Positions 19,201 to 29,444 are shown, numbered from the stretch's first letter. The stretch is DNA of 64,000 nt from JANXQG01 sp963804375 (GCA_963804375.1 CAWDQE010000014.1:1860001-1924000), one strand, 5' to 3'. Notes: generated by a model not told the origin, from the sequence alone. Numbers and translations: made by a program.

Positions 19201-22200
19201 GCGGTTACGATCGGGCCCGCGCGTTCATCGAGATCGAACACCGCGGCAAGCTCTTGCAAAGTTTCTGGACCGAAGCGGGCGCTACCCAGCAGTCCGTCAA
19301 GCAGGCGGTGAGCGAGGCCATGCGGGGCGGCTTCACGCTCCGCGTGACAATGGTCCGCGAGAACCGCGCGTATCTGGAATCCCGCCACGTCGACGTGCCC
19401 TGGACCAACAAGAACCTGACGGTGAAATGGGAGCATTTCGTCTCCAAGCTAGAGCCGGGGCAGAAAGAGACCTGGACCGCCGTGATCACGGGCCCCGACG
19501 CCAAGAAGGCCGTGGCCGAGATGGTGGCCGCCCTTTACGACCAGTCGCTGGACGCGTATTTGCCGCACAACTGGCAGTCGGGCTTCGGCGTCTTTCGCCA
19601 GGACGGGAGCCGCGTGAGCCAGCAGTTCGAGAACATGGCCAAGTACCTCAACCAGCTTCAGGGCGGTTGGCCCATCGACCAGAGAAACGTGCAAATTACC
19701 TATCGCAGGCTGCCGGCCAGCATCACGGTCGACCTGTGGGGATATGGCTACTTTGGCCAGGGGAAGGGCGGCGGGCGAGGCGGGATGATGTATCGCGGCG
19801 AAAGCATGCTGGGGGCCGCTCCCGCTGCTCCCGCCGCGGCCAAGCAACTCGCTGTTGGGATGGATGGGGCAAAGAAGGCCAATGCCATGTTAGAGCGTGA
19901 ACAGGCCGCCGGTGATATGTTGGCTGCCGACAAACCGGGTAACGCGCAACGCGCTCTGCAACAGCAGCCCACCGCGGGCGAAAACAAAGCTGGCGAAGCC
20001 CAGCCTGGACCGGGCCCCGACCTGAGTCAGGTCGCAGCGCGCAAGAACCTCAACGAAACGGCCTTCTTCTTCCCCCATCTGCTCTCCGATGCCGAGGGCC
20101 GGGTGAAGCTCGAATTCAGCATGCCGGAGGCCTTGACCAAGTGGAAGTTCCTGGGCTTCGCCCACGACGCCGAGCTCCGCGGCGGCCTGCTGGCCGACGA
20201 AGCAGTCACGGCCAAGGACCTCATGGTCCAGCCCAATCCGCCGCGGTTCCTGCGCGAAGGCGACGAACTGGAGTTCACCGTCAAGGTCACCAACCAATCA
20301 GCCACCCGGCAGAGCGGCACGGTGCGGCTGAGCTTCGGCAACGCCCGCACCGGCAAATCGGTCGACACCTACGTCGGCAATACAGTGACCGATCGGAGCT
20401 TCGATCTGGCGGCCAAGGAGTCGCGCAGTTTCTCCTGGCGGCTGACCATTCCCGACTCGGCCGGCGGGGCCATGAGCTACAAGGCCGTGGGCTCGACGGG
20501 CCGGATTTCCGACGGCGAGGAGGGCATGCTGCCGATCCTCGTCCGCCGCACGCTGGTCACCGAATCGCTGCCGCTGCCCATCCGCGGCCCGCAGACCAAG
20601 GACTTCAAGTTCGAGCGGCTGCTGAAATCGGGCGAGTCGAAAACCTTGCAGAGCCAGAGCCTGACGGTGCAGATGGTCTCCAACCCCTCGTGGTACGCGG
20701 TCATGGCCCTGCCCTACCTCATGGATTATCCCTACGAGTGCTACGAGCAGACGTTCAATCGCCTGTATGCCAACGCCCTGGCCAGGCACATCGCCAACAG
20801 CGATCCCAAGATCCATCGCATTTTCGAGCAATGGCGCGGCACGCCCGCCTTGGACAGCCCGCTGGAGAAGAACCAGGACCTCAAGTCGGTCATGCTGGAG
20901 GAAACGCCCTGGGTCCGCCAGGCGCAGGCCGAGAGCCAGGCCCGGCGGAACGTGGGCGTCCTCTTCGAGGACAACCGGCTGAACGACGAGATGGCCCGCT
21001 CGCTAGGGAAACTGGCCCAAGGCCAGTACCAGAACGGGGCCTGGCCGTGGTTCCCCGGCGGTCCGCCGAACGATTACATCACGCTCTACATCACCACCGG
21101 TTTCGGCCGCCTGCGGCACCTGGGCGTGAAGCTCGACATGCAGCCGGCCTTCAAATCGCTGGCCCGGCTGGACGGTTGGATCGACGAGATCTACCGCGAG
21201 ATCCTCCGCAACGGCCACAAGGACGATAATCACCTCAGTCAGACGATCGCGCTCTATCTTTATGGCCGCAGCTTCTTCCTCGAAGACCGGCCGGTCACCC
21301 CGCAGGCCAAGGAGGCGGTGGATTACTTCCTCGGCCAGGCCCGCAAGCATTGGCTCTTGTTGGCCGACCGCCAATCGCAGGCCCATCTGGCCGTGGCCCT
21401 GAAGCGTTTTGCCGACAAGCCGGCCGCCCAGGGCATCATGCGTTCGATCAAGGAGCGGAGCGTCAGCGACGAAGAGCTGGGCATGTTCTGGCGCGACACC
21501 GAGCTCTCGTTCTGGTGGTATCGGGCCCCGATCGAGACCCAGGCCATGATGATCGAGGCCTTCGACGAGGTGATGGACGATCAGAAGGCGGTCGAGGATT
21601 GCAAGGTCTGGCTGTTGAAGCAGAAGCAGACGCAGGATTGGAAGACGACCAAGGCCACGGCCGATGCCGTGTATGCCCTGCTGCTCCGGGGCAGCAACGT
21701 GCTGGCCTCCGACGAGTTGGTCGAGGTGAGCCTTGGCGGCAAACTGATCCAGCCCGAGAAGGTCGAGGCCGGCACCGGTTTCTACGAGCAGAAGTTCGTC
21801 CGCGGCGAGATCAAGCCCGAACTGGGGCAGATCAGCGTGAAGAAGGTCGACCAGGGCGTGGCCTGGGGCAGCGTGCACTGGCAGTACCTGGAGGACATGA
21901 GCAAGGTGACGGCCTACGAGGGCACGCCGCTGAAGCTCACCAAGACGCTTTACACCCGGCAATACACGAAGAAGGGGCCGGTGCTGGAGCTCGTCCAGGG
22001 GCCGGTCAAGGTAGGCGACGAGCTCGTGGTGCGGATCGTGCTGCGGAGCGACCGCGACATGGAGTTCATCCACTTGAAAGACCATCGCGGCGCGGGCACC
22101 GAGCCGGTCAACGTGCTCTCGCACTACAAGTACCAGGACGGCCTGGGCTATTACGAGACGACCCGCGACACGGCGAGCCATTTCTTCATCGACTATCTGC

Positions 22201-22340
22201 CCAAGGGCACCTATGTCTTCGAGTATGCCACCCGCGTTGCGCATCGCGGCAAGTATCAGACCGGTTTTGCCGCCATCCAGTGCATGTACGCGCCGGAGTT
22301 CAACAGCCACTCGGAGAGCTTGTGGATCGAGGCCAAGTAG
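16247..22340 (+). pseudogene. Alpha-2-macroglobulin family protein, one frameshift near 17665
   Basis: A Sec leader (MRTLSVALLLSAVLITPPIA) begins at ATG 16247. The frame runs to NNVVSYTD, then one base changes phase and the protein continues FWVSKLALIVRQQANDG to 22340. The rejoined product is about 2030 residues. Macroglobulin domains include TDRSLYRPGQTIYFKG. A Gly/Ala/Gln-rich segment (about nt 19740-20030) is in the bait position, followed by NLNETAFFFPHLLSDAEG. The thioester motif ECYEQTFNRLY (Cys at 20739) is intact. The family traps proteases in the periplasm by thioester attachment. The usual partner PBP1c is not beside it. The break may be a consensus error, since both sides are well conserved. 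Confidence 0.8.
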
Positions 22341-22358
22341 GAGCAGGGAGCGGGGATG

Positions 22359-22403
22359 GGACTCATGGGACCTATAGGTCTCATAAGTCCCATCGGTCCT
22401 ATT
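22359..22403. repeat. Degenerate 9-base tandem repeat (about 5 units)
   Basis: Consecutive units are GGACTCATG, GGACCTATA, GGTCTCATA, AGTCCCATC and GGTCCTATT. It lies between the alpha-2-macroglobulin gene and a convergent small gene, and overlaps that gene's stop. The centre CCTATAGG is itself palindromic. A second copy of this repeat type occurs at 42599-42643. Confidence 0.75.
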
Positions 22404-22740
22404 CTTCCGGTTCCGTGCTACCTGCTCCCTGCTCTTCTTGCTGCCGATGCACGACCAGGCGCATCAAGTGATAGAGCAAGAGCAACCCAAAGGCCCCGGC
22501 CACAGCGACGAGAAATCCAATCGGACTGATGGGATTCGACGGGCCGCCGCCTTGAATCCAGGAGAGCAACCCCAGACCGATCGCGCTGCCGGTAATGCCC
22601 AGGGTCAGCGTGGGCAGGGAACCCGACGGGTTCTGAAATGGCAGGATCGCGCGTGCCAGCAGGCCGGCGATGCTGCCAAAGCCGATCCAGATCAGCACGA
22701 CGTTCACCCAGGTTTGGGCGAGAGGGGAGAGTTCCGGCAT
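22399..22740 (-). CDS. Small membrane protein, GlsB/YeaQ/YmgE (transglycosylase-associated) type
   Basis: A 113-residue protein with three to four hydrophobic helices (VNVVLIWIGFGSIAGLLARA, LGITGSAIGLGLLSWIQGGG, PIGFLVAVAGAFGLLLLYHL). The glycine-rich IGFGSIAGLLAR helix and the PSGSLPTLTLGITGS linker match the GlsB/YeaQ/YmgE family, often stress-linked, with no known enzymatic role. A short charged Glu/Gln-rich cytoplasmic tail follows. The ATG at 22738-22740 is chosen because the family starts there; in-frame codons further upstream translate repeat DNA. The 38 bases immediately before the start are duplicated at 22895-22932. Confidence 0.75.
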   Translation of the reverse strand: MPELSPLAQTWVNVVLIWIGFGSIAGLLARAILPFQNPSGSLPTLTLGITGSAIGLGLLSWIQGGGPSNPISPIGFLVAVAGAFGLLLLYHLMRLVVHRQQEEQGAGSTEPEE

Positions 22741-22932
22741 GGCAGCCTCATCCAAGAAAAATGACCTGCGCTGCTGACTCGCTGTTGTGGCCGGTCTCTG
22801 ACCGAGCCACGCCGCTGACCGAAGGTCTCCAGGTGAATGGGGAAACTTTCGCGCGGACGAATCGGCGGGGTCGGGAGACCCTCGCCGAGCGTGCGGCAGC
22901 CTCATCCAAGAAAAATGACCTGCGCTGCTGAC
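22741..22932. repeat. 38-base direct duplication flanking a repeat unit
   Basis: GGCAGCCTCATCCAAGAAAA... at 22741-22778 recurs identically at 22895-22932. Between the copies lies one unit of the GGCCGGTCTCTGACCGAGCC repeat that is expanded at 23499-24105. The first copy is the leader of the small membrane protein gene, so the duplication may have copied its ribosome-binding region. Confidence 0.85.
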
Positions 22933-23103
22933 GTCCTGACCGAACCTTCGACTGGGATGTTCGGTCATGGACGCCAACCGCGCAGGGTGCCGTCCCCCCG
23001 CCGCTTCGGATCGGTCGTGCGCTCCGCAACGTCCCCAACGTTTGCGGCCACGCAGCGGCGTTTCCTCGCGGCATGCGGCAGTAAATCGTTATTTTCGCAA
23101 TGT

Positions 23104-23337
23104 CTAGCGTTGTTGGATCTGTTCCTGCGACATCGCCTTTTGGGCCGCCGCCTCTTTGGCCAGCGGGAATTGCGCCCCCGGCGGGAAGTATTGCACGTCG
23201 TCGCCCAAATACCAGGGACTGGGCAACGTCTGGCCGCCGACGTCAATCTGGCAGCCGGTCAACCCCAGGACCGAAAACAATCCCAACCCAAGCAAACAAA
23301 TTCGCCAGCCACAGCGACCAGTATTGGGGGCCGTCAT
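23104..23337 (-). CDS. Small putative lipoprotein
   Basis: A 77-residue protein. The leader ICLLGLGLFSVLGLTGC ends in a lipobox (LTGC), giving a mature protein of about 50 residues with DVGGQTLPSPWYLGDDVQYF and a Gln/Ala-rich helical tail. Small planctomycete membrane-associated proteins with a PSPWYLGDDVQYFP-like motif are common and uncharacterised. GGAGG (23344-23348) lies six bases upstream of the ATG, which supports expression. It is surrounded by repeats on both sides. Confidence 0.7.
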   Translation of the reverse strand: MTAPNTGRCGWRICLLGLGLFSVLGLTGCQIDVGGQTLPSPWYLGDDVQYFPPGAQFPLAKEAAAQKAMSQEQIQQR

Positions 23338-23479
23338 GGGCTACCTCCGTGGGTTTTTGTGCTCTGCGCGGTTTAGGACGCGCAGACTTGTAGCATTGCC
23401 TTTTTCCGTATCGGACGCACAAGCGTTACACGCGATACAATCAGCACCTAGCTTATCGTCTCCCCACTCGGCAAACTTT

Positions 23480-24105
23480 AACATCGCCCCGGCGGGGCCG
23501 CAATTATGCGGTTGCCCGCGGTTGTGGCCGGTCTCTGACCGCTGTTGTGGCCGGTCTCTGACCGAGCCACGCCACCGACCGAAAGTCTCCTGGCGAATGT
23601 GGAGACCTTCGGTCAGGCGTTTCGGCGGGGTCAGGAGACCCTCGCCGAACCCGTCAGGAGACCCTCGCCGAACCCGAGGCCCGGCGGGGCCGCAATTATG
23701 CGGTTGCCCGCGGTTGTGGCCGGTCTCTGACCGCTGTTGTGGCCGGTCTCTGACCGAGCCACGCCACCGACCGAAGGTCTCCTGGCGAATGGGGAGACCT
23801 TCGGTCAAGCGTTTCGGCGGGGTCAGGAGACCCTCGCCGAACCCGTCAGGAGACCCTCGCCGAACCCGAGGCCCGGCGGAGCCGGAATTAAGCGGTTGCC
23901 CGCGGTTGTGGCCGGTCTCTGACCGAGCCACGCCATCGGCCGAAGGTCTCCTGGCGAATGGGGAGACCTTTGGTCAGGCGTTTCGGCGGGGTCAGGAGAC
24001 CCTCGCCGAACCCGTCAGGAGACCCTCGCCGAACCGGTCGGCGGGGTCAGGAGACCCTCGCCGAACCCGAGGCCCGGCGGGGCCGCAATTATGCGGTTGG
24101 CAGGT
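23480..24105. repeat. Tandem array of ~192-base units
   Basis: Two full units (about 23503-23694 and 23695-23886) and a third shortened one share GGTTGTGGCCGGTCTCTGAC, GGTCTCCTGGCGAATGGGGA, a GGAGACCTTCGGTC inverted partner, and GGAGACCCTCGCCGAACCC repeated two to three times. The second is nearly identical to the first. An older single unit lies at 22777-22895. Internal inverted repeats (GGTCTCC/GGAGACC) make each unit able to fold. All three plus frames are open because the unit length is divisible by three, but the sequence is not protein-like. Confidence 0.85.
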
Positions 24106-24186
24106 GTCTTGGCCAGGAGAACAGCAAGAAGGCCGCGCGACCCCATCCTGTGGGTATTTGTATAATGCGGTTCTGCGGTTTTTTTC

Positions 24187-24321
24187 GTAGGTGGGACAAG
24201 AGAGCGAAGCGAGCGCCGGCCCACCATGATGTGCTTCTTGGCCGATCACGGTGGTCCTGCGCTCGCCGACCCGCGACCCGCAAGCGGGTACCCCGGGTGC
24301 CCCGGATCTGGTCCCACCTAC
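24187..24321. repeat. Palindromic repeat, GTAGGTGGGAC family
   Basis: It starts GTAGGTGGGACAAGAG and ends with the inverted GGTCCCACCTAC. It contains GCGGGTACCCCGGGTGCCCC, the same core seen in other copies and inside genes. It lies about 110 bases upstream of the CHAT gene start. Confidence 0.85.
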
Positions 24322-24430
24322 GGTAATCGCCCCTTCGGCCTAGCCGTTTCTTAGACCTGTCAGGGTGCGAACTGGAAATGCGCGGGCAAAAAGAGTAAGA
24401 TCAACCTGGGCCCCAGGAGCGGAGATTCCC

Positions 24431-27400
24431 ATGTTACTTCGTGTTTCTTGCCGTGGCGGTGGCTTTCATCCACTGCTCTGGTTCACTGTTGTCCTGCTCG
24501 GTGGGACCTTGGCCTTGCTCGGCGGCAACCGCCCTGCTACCGGCCAGCCAGTCGCACGCCCGCCGGCCGGCGGGATGGGCGACCGCACGGTGCCGACCCC
24601 GGGCTATCACGCTGCGTTCCTCGATTTCTACGTCGGCGACTACGGCTCGGCCCTGCGTCACTTCCAGGCCGACTCCCTTGCATCGATCAAGACCGCGCAG
24701 TCGCGCTGGATCGACTCGATCTGCTACGAGACCATGCAGGGCGAGTGCTATTACCAGATGGGCCAAAATAAAGACGCCCTGGCCCATTACACCAACGCCC
24801 TGGAAATCTACCAGGCCTTTCCCACGTGGCTGTCCAAGGTCCAGTTGCAGCCGATGCGCGCCGACATCGGCGGGAAGAAGCTCGCGCCCTGGCAGGTTCG
24901 CCGGTTGCAAGCCCCGTTGGGCGTATTTCCGTACAGATTGTCGTTGCTGCAGGGTAATTTCAACGCCTCGGAGGCCCTGGCGCAGGGCGGGATCGTTGAG
25001 CCGCCCAACCTGTTTCCCGTCGAGCCCTCGGAGATCCTGCGCTGTACGGCGCTGGCCATTCGCCGCCGCGGCGAGTTGCTCGGGCCGCTGGCCGCCCACG
25101 ATCCGCTGATCGACAACCTCATCGCCATCTTGCAGCGCAACCCCGGACAGCCCAACACCTGGACGGAAGCGTGGATCAACCTGGAACTGGGGTTGGCCCT
25201 GTCGGCCGGGGGGCGGTCTGCCGCGGCCGTTCCGCTCTTGCAACGGGCCACGCTTGCCTCGGGTGAGTTCGAGCATCCGCTGACCGCCGTCGCCCACCTG
25301 GAGCTTGGCCGGCTGGCCATGGCCGCCCACGATTATTCCTCGGCCGCAACCCATTTCGAAGAGGCAACTTACGCCTCCTATTACTTCACCGACCTGATCG
25401 GCCGGCAGGACGCCGGTGTAATGGAAGAGGCCTTTCGCTATGCGGCCTTGAATTTCTTGTTGGCCAACGGCAAGGTCAATTTCCCGCCGCTGGCCTTGGG
25501 CCCGGCCGCGGCCTGGGCCAAGACGAACAACTTCCGCCACCTTTACGCATCGCTGCTGACGCTGGCTGCCGAGAACCACCTTGTTTTGGGGCAGACACAA
25601 GCGGCAATGGCCCTGCTCGAGGAAGCCCGCACCACGATTGGCATCAGGACCCTAGCCCGACGGCTTACCGCACGGAGGATGTTTTTGTGGGCCACTGGGC
25701 TTTACCAGGCCCACAAGACCACCGAGGGCGACACGGCACTCGCCGCGGTGATGCAGTTCATGCGGTCCGCCAACGGCCAGATGGACAACCCCGGCTCGCT
25801 CTGGCTGTTCCACATGCAGAAGGTCGATGAGTACTATACGGGCGGCGGCAACGGCAGCGTCAGCGCCGCGCGGGCGGCGCTCGATCTTTACCAGATCGTG
25901 CTCCGCGATCCTCAGCCGGCCGACTGGCTGAACGATCCCATGGAAGCGCTTGCGGCGCTCTGGGTGCCGCACGGCCTATACTTCGAACACTGGTTCGAGG
26001 CGGCCGTGGCACGCAAGGAGCACGAGTTGGCCATCGAAGTTGCCGACCGCGCCCGGCGGCATCGCTTCCTTTGCAGCCTGCCGTTTGGCGGGCGTTTGGA
26101 GTCGCTGCGCTGGGTGTTGGAGGCGCCGAAAGAATTGCTGCCCCAGCCGGCACTCTTGCAGCGGCAGGAGTTGCTGAGCCGTTATCCGCTCTACAAGGAC
26201 CTGTTCGATCGGGCCGCGGCCTTGCGGCGGGACCTGGCTGCCGTGCCGCTGGTGCTGGGCGACGCGGAGAAGACCAAGAAACAGGGTCAGGCCATGACCG
26301 AGCTCATGACCGTGGGCCACAACCAGGAAATCGTCCTGCGCGAGATGGCCGTCCGCCGCGACCCGGCAGCGATCGCCTTCCCGCCCTTGCGAACAACGGC
26401 GGAGATCCAAAAATCGCTGCCGCCGGGCCACGCCTTGCTGGACTTCTTCGCCACCAGCCGGAACCTGTACGCCTTCCTGCTGAGCCACGACAAATATGCC
26501 AGTTGGCAAGTGGCCTCGACGCCGCAGACCCTTGCCAAGCAATCGACGGCGTTGCTGCGCGGAATCGGCAACATCTCGCCGAACTACGAACTCTCGTCGA
26601 AGGACCTCTCCGACCCCAAGTGGCGGCAAACCGCCTGGGAACTGTTGGACGGCCTGCTGAAGGGCTCGCGGGCGGACTTCACCACCAAGTTCGACGAGCT
26701 GATCGTCGTGCCCGACGGGCTGCTCTGGTACGTGCCTTTCGAGGCCTTGCAGGTGAAAGTTGACGGGCAATTGCGGCCGCTGATCTCCCGTTTCCGCATC
26801 CGCTACGCGCCGACCGCGGGCCTGGCCACAGCGACGTCGGATTTGGGCCGCCGCCACGGCAATACGGCAATCCTCGTCGGCAAACTCAGTCCCAAGTTCG
26901 ACGATGAGGCGGTCGAACGCACGGTCAAGGAGATGTCGAAATCGTTGCCCGGCTGCGTTACTTTGAAGATGCCCCTGCCGGCCGCGGCCCCGATCTACGC
27001 CAGTTTCATTGATCGTCTTGTGGTGTTCGACGAGCTGAGCCCAGCCGCCGAGACCGAACCCTACGGCTGGTCGCCGCTACCCACCGAGCGGACCAAGACC
27101 ACCGGGCCGCTGAGCGAATGGTTCCTCTTGCCGCGGCGGGGGCCGGACGAAGTGGTCCTGCCCGGCTATCACTCGGCGTGCGAAAGTGCGCTGAAGAAGG
27201 TCGACGTTTCGCACCGCTCCGGCCACGCTGCGGCCGACGTGCTCGGGCCCGGCAACGAGATCTTCCTGAGCGTCTGCGGGATGATGTCGACGGGAACGCG
27301 GACGATCCTCCTCAGCCGCTGGCGGAGCGGGGGGCAGACGAGCCTCGACCTGGTGCAGGAATTCACCCAGGAATTGCCGCACACCACGCCCGCCGACGCC

Positions 27401-27598
27401 TGGCAGCGGGCCATCCAGGTAGTGAGCAATTCGCCCCTGAACGCCGATGCCGAACCGCGGATCAAGAAGTCCAGCGGGGAGCATGCCGGCAAAGACGGCG
27501 AGCAGCGGGCCGCGCATCCGTTTTTCTGGGCCGGTTACCTGCTGGTCGACTCCGGCTGCCCCGGCCCGCAATCCGAACCGGGGCCCGCGAAGAAATAA
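24431..27598 (+). CDS. TPR-CHAT protein (caspase-like fold, exported or membrane-anchored)
   Basis: A 1055-residue protein. The ATG at 24431 follows AGGAG, and the start has a hydrophobic leader (FHPLLWFTVVLLGGTLALLG). Residues ~55-560 are alpha-helical TPR-like pairs (GYHAAFLDFYVGDYGSALRH, ECYYQMGQNKDALAHYTNAL, LELGRLAMAAHDYSSAATHF). The CHAT domain occupies the last ~400 residues: ELIVVPDGLLWYVPFEALQ, then EIFLSVCGMMSTGTRT, which supplies the expected cysteine, and finally HPFFWAGYLLVDSG. The usual HLATHG histidine block is not evident; RLVVFDELSPAAE occupies its place, with a YHSAC segment nearby. It may be a protease or an inactive adaptor. No gsu/Cas7-11 or gasdermin gene is adjacent. 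Confidence 0.85.
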   Translation: MLLRVSCRGGGFHPLLWFTVVLLGGTLALLGGNRPATGQPVARPPAGGMGDRTVPTPGYHAAFLDFYVGDYGSALRHFQADSLASIKTAQSRWIDSICYETMQGECYYQMGQNKDALAHYTNALEIYQAFPTWLSKVQLQPMRADIGGKKLAPWQVRRLQAPLGVFPYRLSLLQGNFNASEALAQGGIVEPPNLFPVEPSEILRCTALAIRRRGELLGPLAAHDPLIDNLIAILQRNPGQPNTWTEAWINLELGLALSAGGRSAAAVPLLQRATLASGEFEHPLTAVAHLELGRLAMAAHDYSSAATHFEEATYASYYFTDLIGRQDAGVMEEAFRYAALNFLLANGKVNFPPLALGPAAAWAKTNNFRHLYASLLTLAAENHLVLGQTQAAMALLEEARTTIGIRTLARRLTARRMFLWATGLYQAHKTTEGDTALAAVMQFMRSANGQMDNPGSLWLFHMQKVDEYYTGGGNGSVSAARAALDLYQIVLRDPQPADWLNDPMEALAALWVPHGLYFEHWFEAAVARKEHELAIEVADRARRHRFLCSLPFGGRLESLRWVLEAPKELLPQPALLQRQELLSRYPLYKDLFDRAAALRRDLAAVPLVLGDAEKTKKQGQAMTELMTVGHNQEIVLREMAVRRDPAAIAFPPLRTTAEIQKSLPPGHALLDFFATSRNLYAFLLSHDKYASWQVASTPQTLAKQSTALLRGIGNISPNYELSSKDLSDPKWRQTAWELLDGLLKGSRADFTTKFDELIVVPDGLLWYVPFEALQVKVDGQLRPLISRFRIRYAPTAGLATATSDLGRRHGNTAILVGKLSPKFDDEAVERTVKEMSKSLPGCVTLKMPLPAAAPIYASFIDRLVVFDELSPAAETEPYGWSPLPTERTKTTGPLSEWFLLPRRGPDEVVLPGYHSACESALKKVDVSHRSGHAAADVLGPGNEIFLSVCGMMSTGTRTILLSRWRSGGQTSLDLVQEFTQELPHTTPADAWQRAIQVVSNSPLNADAEPRIKKSSGEHAGKDGEQRAAHPFFWAGYLLVDSGCPGPQSEPGPAKK

Positions 27599-27637
27599 AC
27601 CGTCGCGAGCAAGCCTCCCAGAATCGTGCAGCGCCAT

Positions 27638-28869
27638 TCAGAACTCCAGGTTCAGCGCCTTCAGGCGCCGTTGGGTCTCGGCCATCAAGGCATCTTCGGC
27701 CGCTTCGTCGGCCGCTTCATAGGTTACCGAGAACCGCAGGAAGGCGCCGGCGTCATCCCAGGGCACGGTGCAGATCGAATGCTCGGTGATCAGGAACTGG
27801 GATGCGGCCTCCGCGGTCGCAAAGCGATCGCCGCCCGAGAGGCCCTTGGGACTGGCCGTGTACAGGAAATACGTGCCCCCGGGCACCTGGCAGTGGAAGC
27901 CGCAGTAGCGCAGCGTCGCCACTAGCTTGCGCAGCCGGCGTCCGTATTTCTCGCGCGCATGCGCGGAATGGAAGGGTCGTCCAAGGCGGCGGCGGCCGCC
28001 TTCTGGATCGCGATGAACTGGCCCGAATCGGAATTGTCCTTGACGTCGGCCAGGGCCCGCACGATCCGCTCGTGGCCGCAGACCCAGCCCATCCGCCAGC
28101 CGATCATGTTCCAGCCCTTCGAGAGCGAGTGGACCTCGACGCCCACGTCGCGGGCGCCCGGCACTTCCAGGAAACTCAGCGGCCGATCGCCGTAGCTGAG
28201 CATCACGTGGGCCGCATCCTGGATGACCACGATTTCGTGCTTGGCGGCAAAATCGACGACCCGCGCGAAAAACTCCCGCGTGGCGACCTTGCCCGTCGGG
28301 CTATTCGGATAATTGATCACCAGCAGCTTGGCACGCCGGCGGATGTCGGCCGGGACCGCAGCGAGATCGGGCAGAAAGTCGTTCTGTGCGCAAAGCGGCA
28401 AGCGATGTACCTCGCCGCCATAGTATTTCGTGTGCGTGCCGGCGACCGGATATCCGGGCACGGTCATGAGCGTCACGTCGCCAGGGTTGATGAAGGCCGC
28501 CGGCAGCATGGCCAGCGCCGTTTTCGTGCCGATGCAGTGATTGATCTCGCGCACCGGATCGAGTTCCACTTGGAACTCGCGCTGCATGAAACGGGCGACG
28601 GCCTCCTTGAAAGCGGCGATGCCGTTATCGGCATAACCGCGGTTCTCCGGCTTATCGATCTCGGCGGCCATCACGCGGCGGACGTTGGCAGCGGCCATTT
28701 CGTCGTTTTCGCCGATGCCGAAATCGACCAATTTCCGTTCGGGGTGCTCGGCCAGGGCCTTCCGCTTCGCCCGCTTGATCTTCTCGAACTTGTAGATCTC
28801 GCTGCCTTTGCCGTAGTTCGCGCCGCCGATGCGGTCGGCGAAGAGTTGCTGGAAATAGGGATCGCTCAC
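27638..28869 (-). pseudogene. dapL: LL-diaminopimelate aminotransferase, one frameshift near 27955
   Basis: A PLP-dependent class I/II aminotransferase. GTG 28867-28869 starts VSDPYFQQLFADRIGGANYG with GAGG upstream. DRIGGANYGKGSEIYKFEKI is the DapL signature. The PLP-binding lysine is in VEVHSLSKGWNMIGWRMGW, and NYPNSPTGKVA is the conserved Asn/Pro block. The frame breaks after DPSIPRMR and resumes EKYGRRLRKLVATLRYCGFH to the end (FSVTYEA...LNLEF). DapL makes LL-diaminopimelate from tetrahydrodipicolinate for lysine and peptidoglycan. An essential step is unlikely to be lost, so the break is most likely a consensus error. Rejoined length is about 410 residues, normal for the family. Confidence 0.85.
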
Positions 28870-29000
28870 AAAAAACGCCTCGAATGGTGCCCAACGGGAC
28901 GAGTCACGAACTCGGTATTTTAGTGGTGCTGAAAGGGTCCGGCAATGGGGGGCGGGAATGGGATGGCTCTTCCGGTTCTCGGTACAGTACGCGGGCAATT

Positions 29001-29105
29001 GTAGGGTGGGACCAGGTCGCATAGCGAGCGCCGGCCCACCATAGTGTGCTTTTCACTCGATGACAGTGAGCCTGCGCTCGCTATGCGATCTGGTTCCACC
29101 CTGCG
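29001..29105. repeat. Palindromic repeat, GTAGGGTGGGAC family
   Basis: Arms GGGTGGGACCAGGTCGCATA...GCGC and the inverted GCGCTCGCTATGCGATCTGG...CCACCC fold into a long hairpin with an inner GGCCCACC loop region. It lies between dapL (28869, minus) and the small plus-strand genes. Confidence 0.85.
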
Positions 29106-29222
29106 GCCGCGCGAAGAGCAGGATCCTTAACCAGTCGTCCAACGAGGGACCGAAAGGAGTATTGCTAAAACAAGGAAAATCCCCTATGATTAAGTCTGTG
29201 AACACTGAGGACGAAAGGCGGC

Positions 29223-29444
29223 ATGATGACAACAAATATCGAACTCCCGGATTCGGTTTACGAGCAGGTCAAAGCCCACGCTGCCATGCTTGGCACGACC
29301 GTTGACGCATTCCTTGCGGACGCCATCAGCGAGAAACTTGGCAAAGAGCAGGAACATGGTTGGCGATCGGTCTTCGGCAAGGGAGACAAGGAGGCTGTAG
29401 CGGAAGTGCAGCGGATCATTGACGAAGAATTCTCCAACTATTGA
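29223..29444 (+). CDS. Small antitoxin-like protein (ribbon-helix-helix type)
   Basis: A 73-residue protein, MTTNIELPDSVYEQVKAHAA followed by MLGTTVDAFLADAISEKLGK. This is the beta-strand plus two-helix layout of CopG/Arc-type DNA-binding antitoxins. The tail DKEAVAEVQRIIDEEFSNY is typical of a toxin-binding extension. AAGG lies upstream of the tandem ATGs (29223 and 29226). No PIN or other toxin gene follows; the next frame encodes a small membrane protein. It may be an orphan antitoxin or a regulator. Confidence 0.55.
   Translation: MMTTNIELPDSVYEQVKAHAAMLGTTVDAFLADAISEKLGKEQEHGWRSVFGKGDKEAVAEVQRIIDEEFSNY

Noticed and set aside
17379..19436. 685-codon minus-strand frame opposite alpha-2-macroglobulin
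   Set aside because: Antisense shadow produced by codon bias; no start signal or recognisable domain.
22741..22977. N-terminal extension of the small membrane protein to 192 residues
   Set aside because: The added residues translate the duplicated leader and repeat DNA; the family starts at the ATG at 22738-22740.
23480..24105. Possible CRISPR array or coding repeats in the tandem array
   Set aside because: Units are ~192 bases with no constant short repeat plus unique spacers, and no cas genes are present. The open frames result from a unit length divisible by three.
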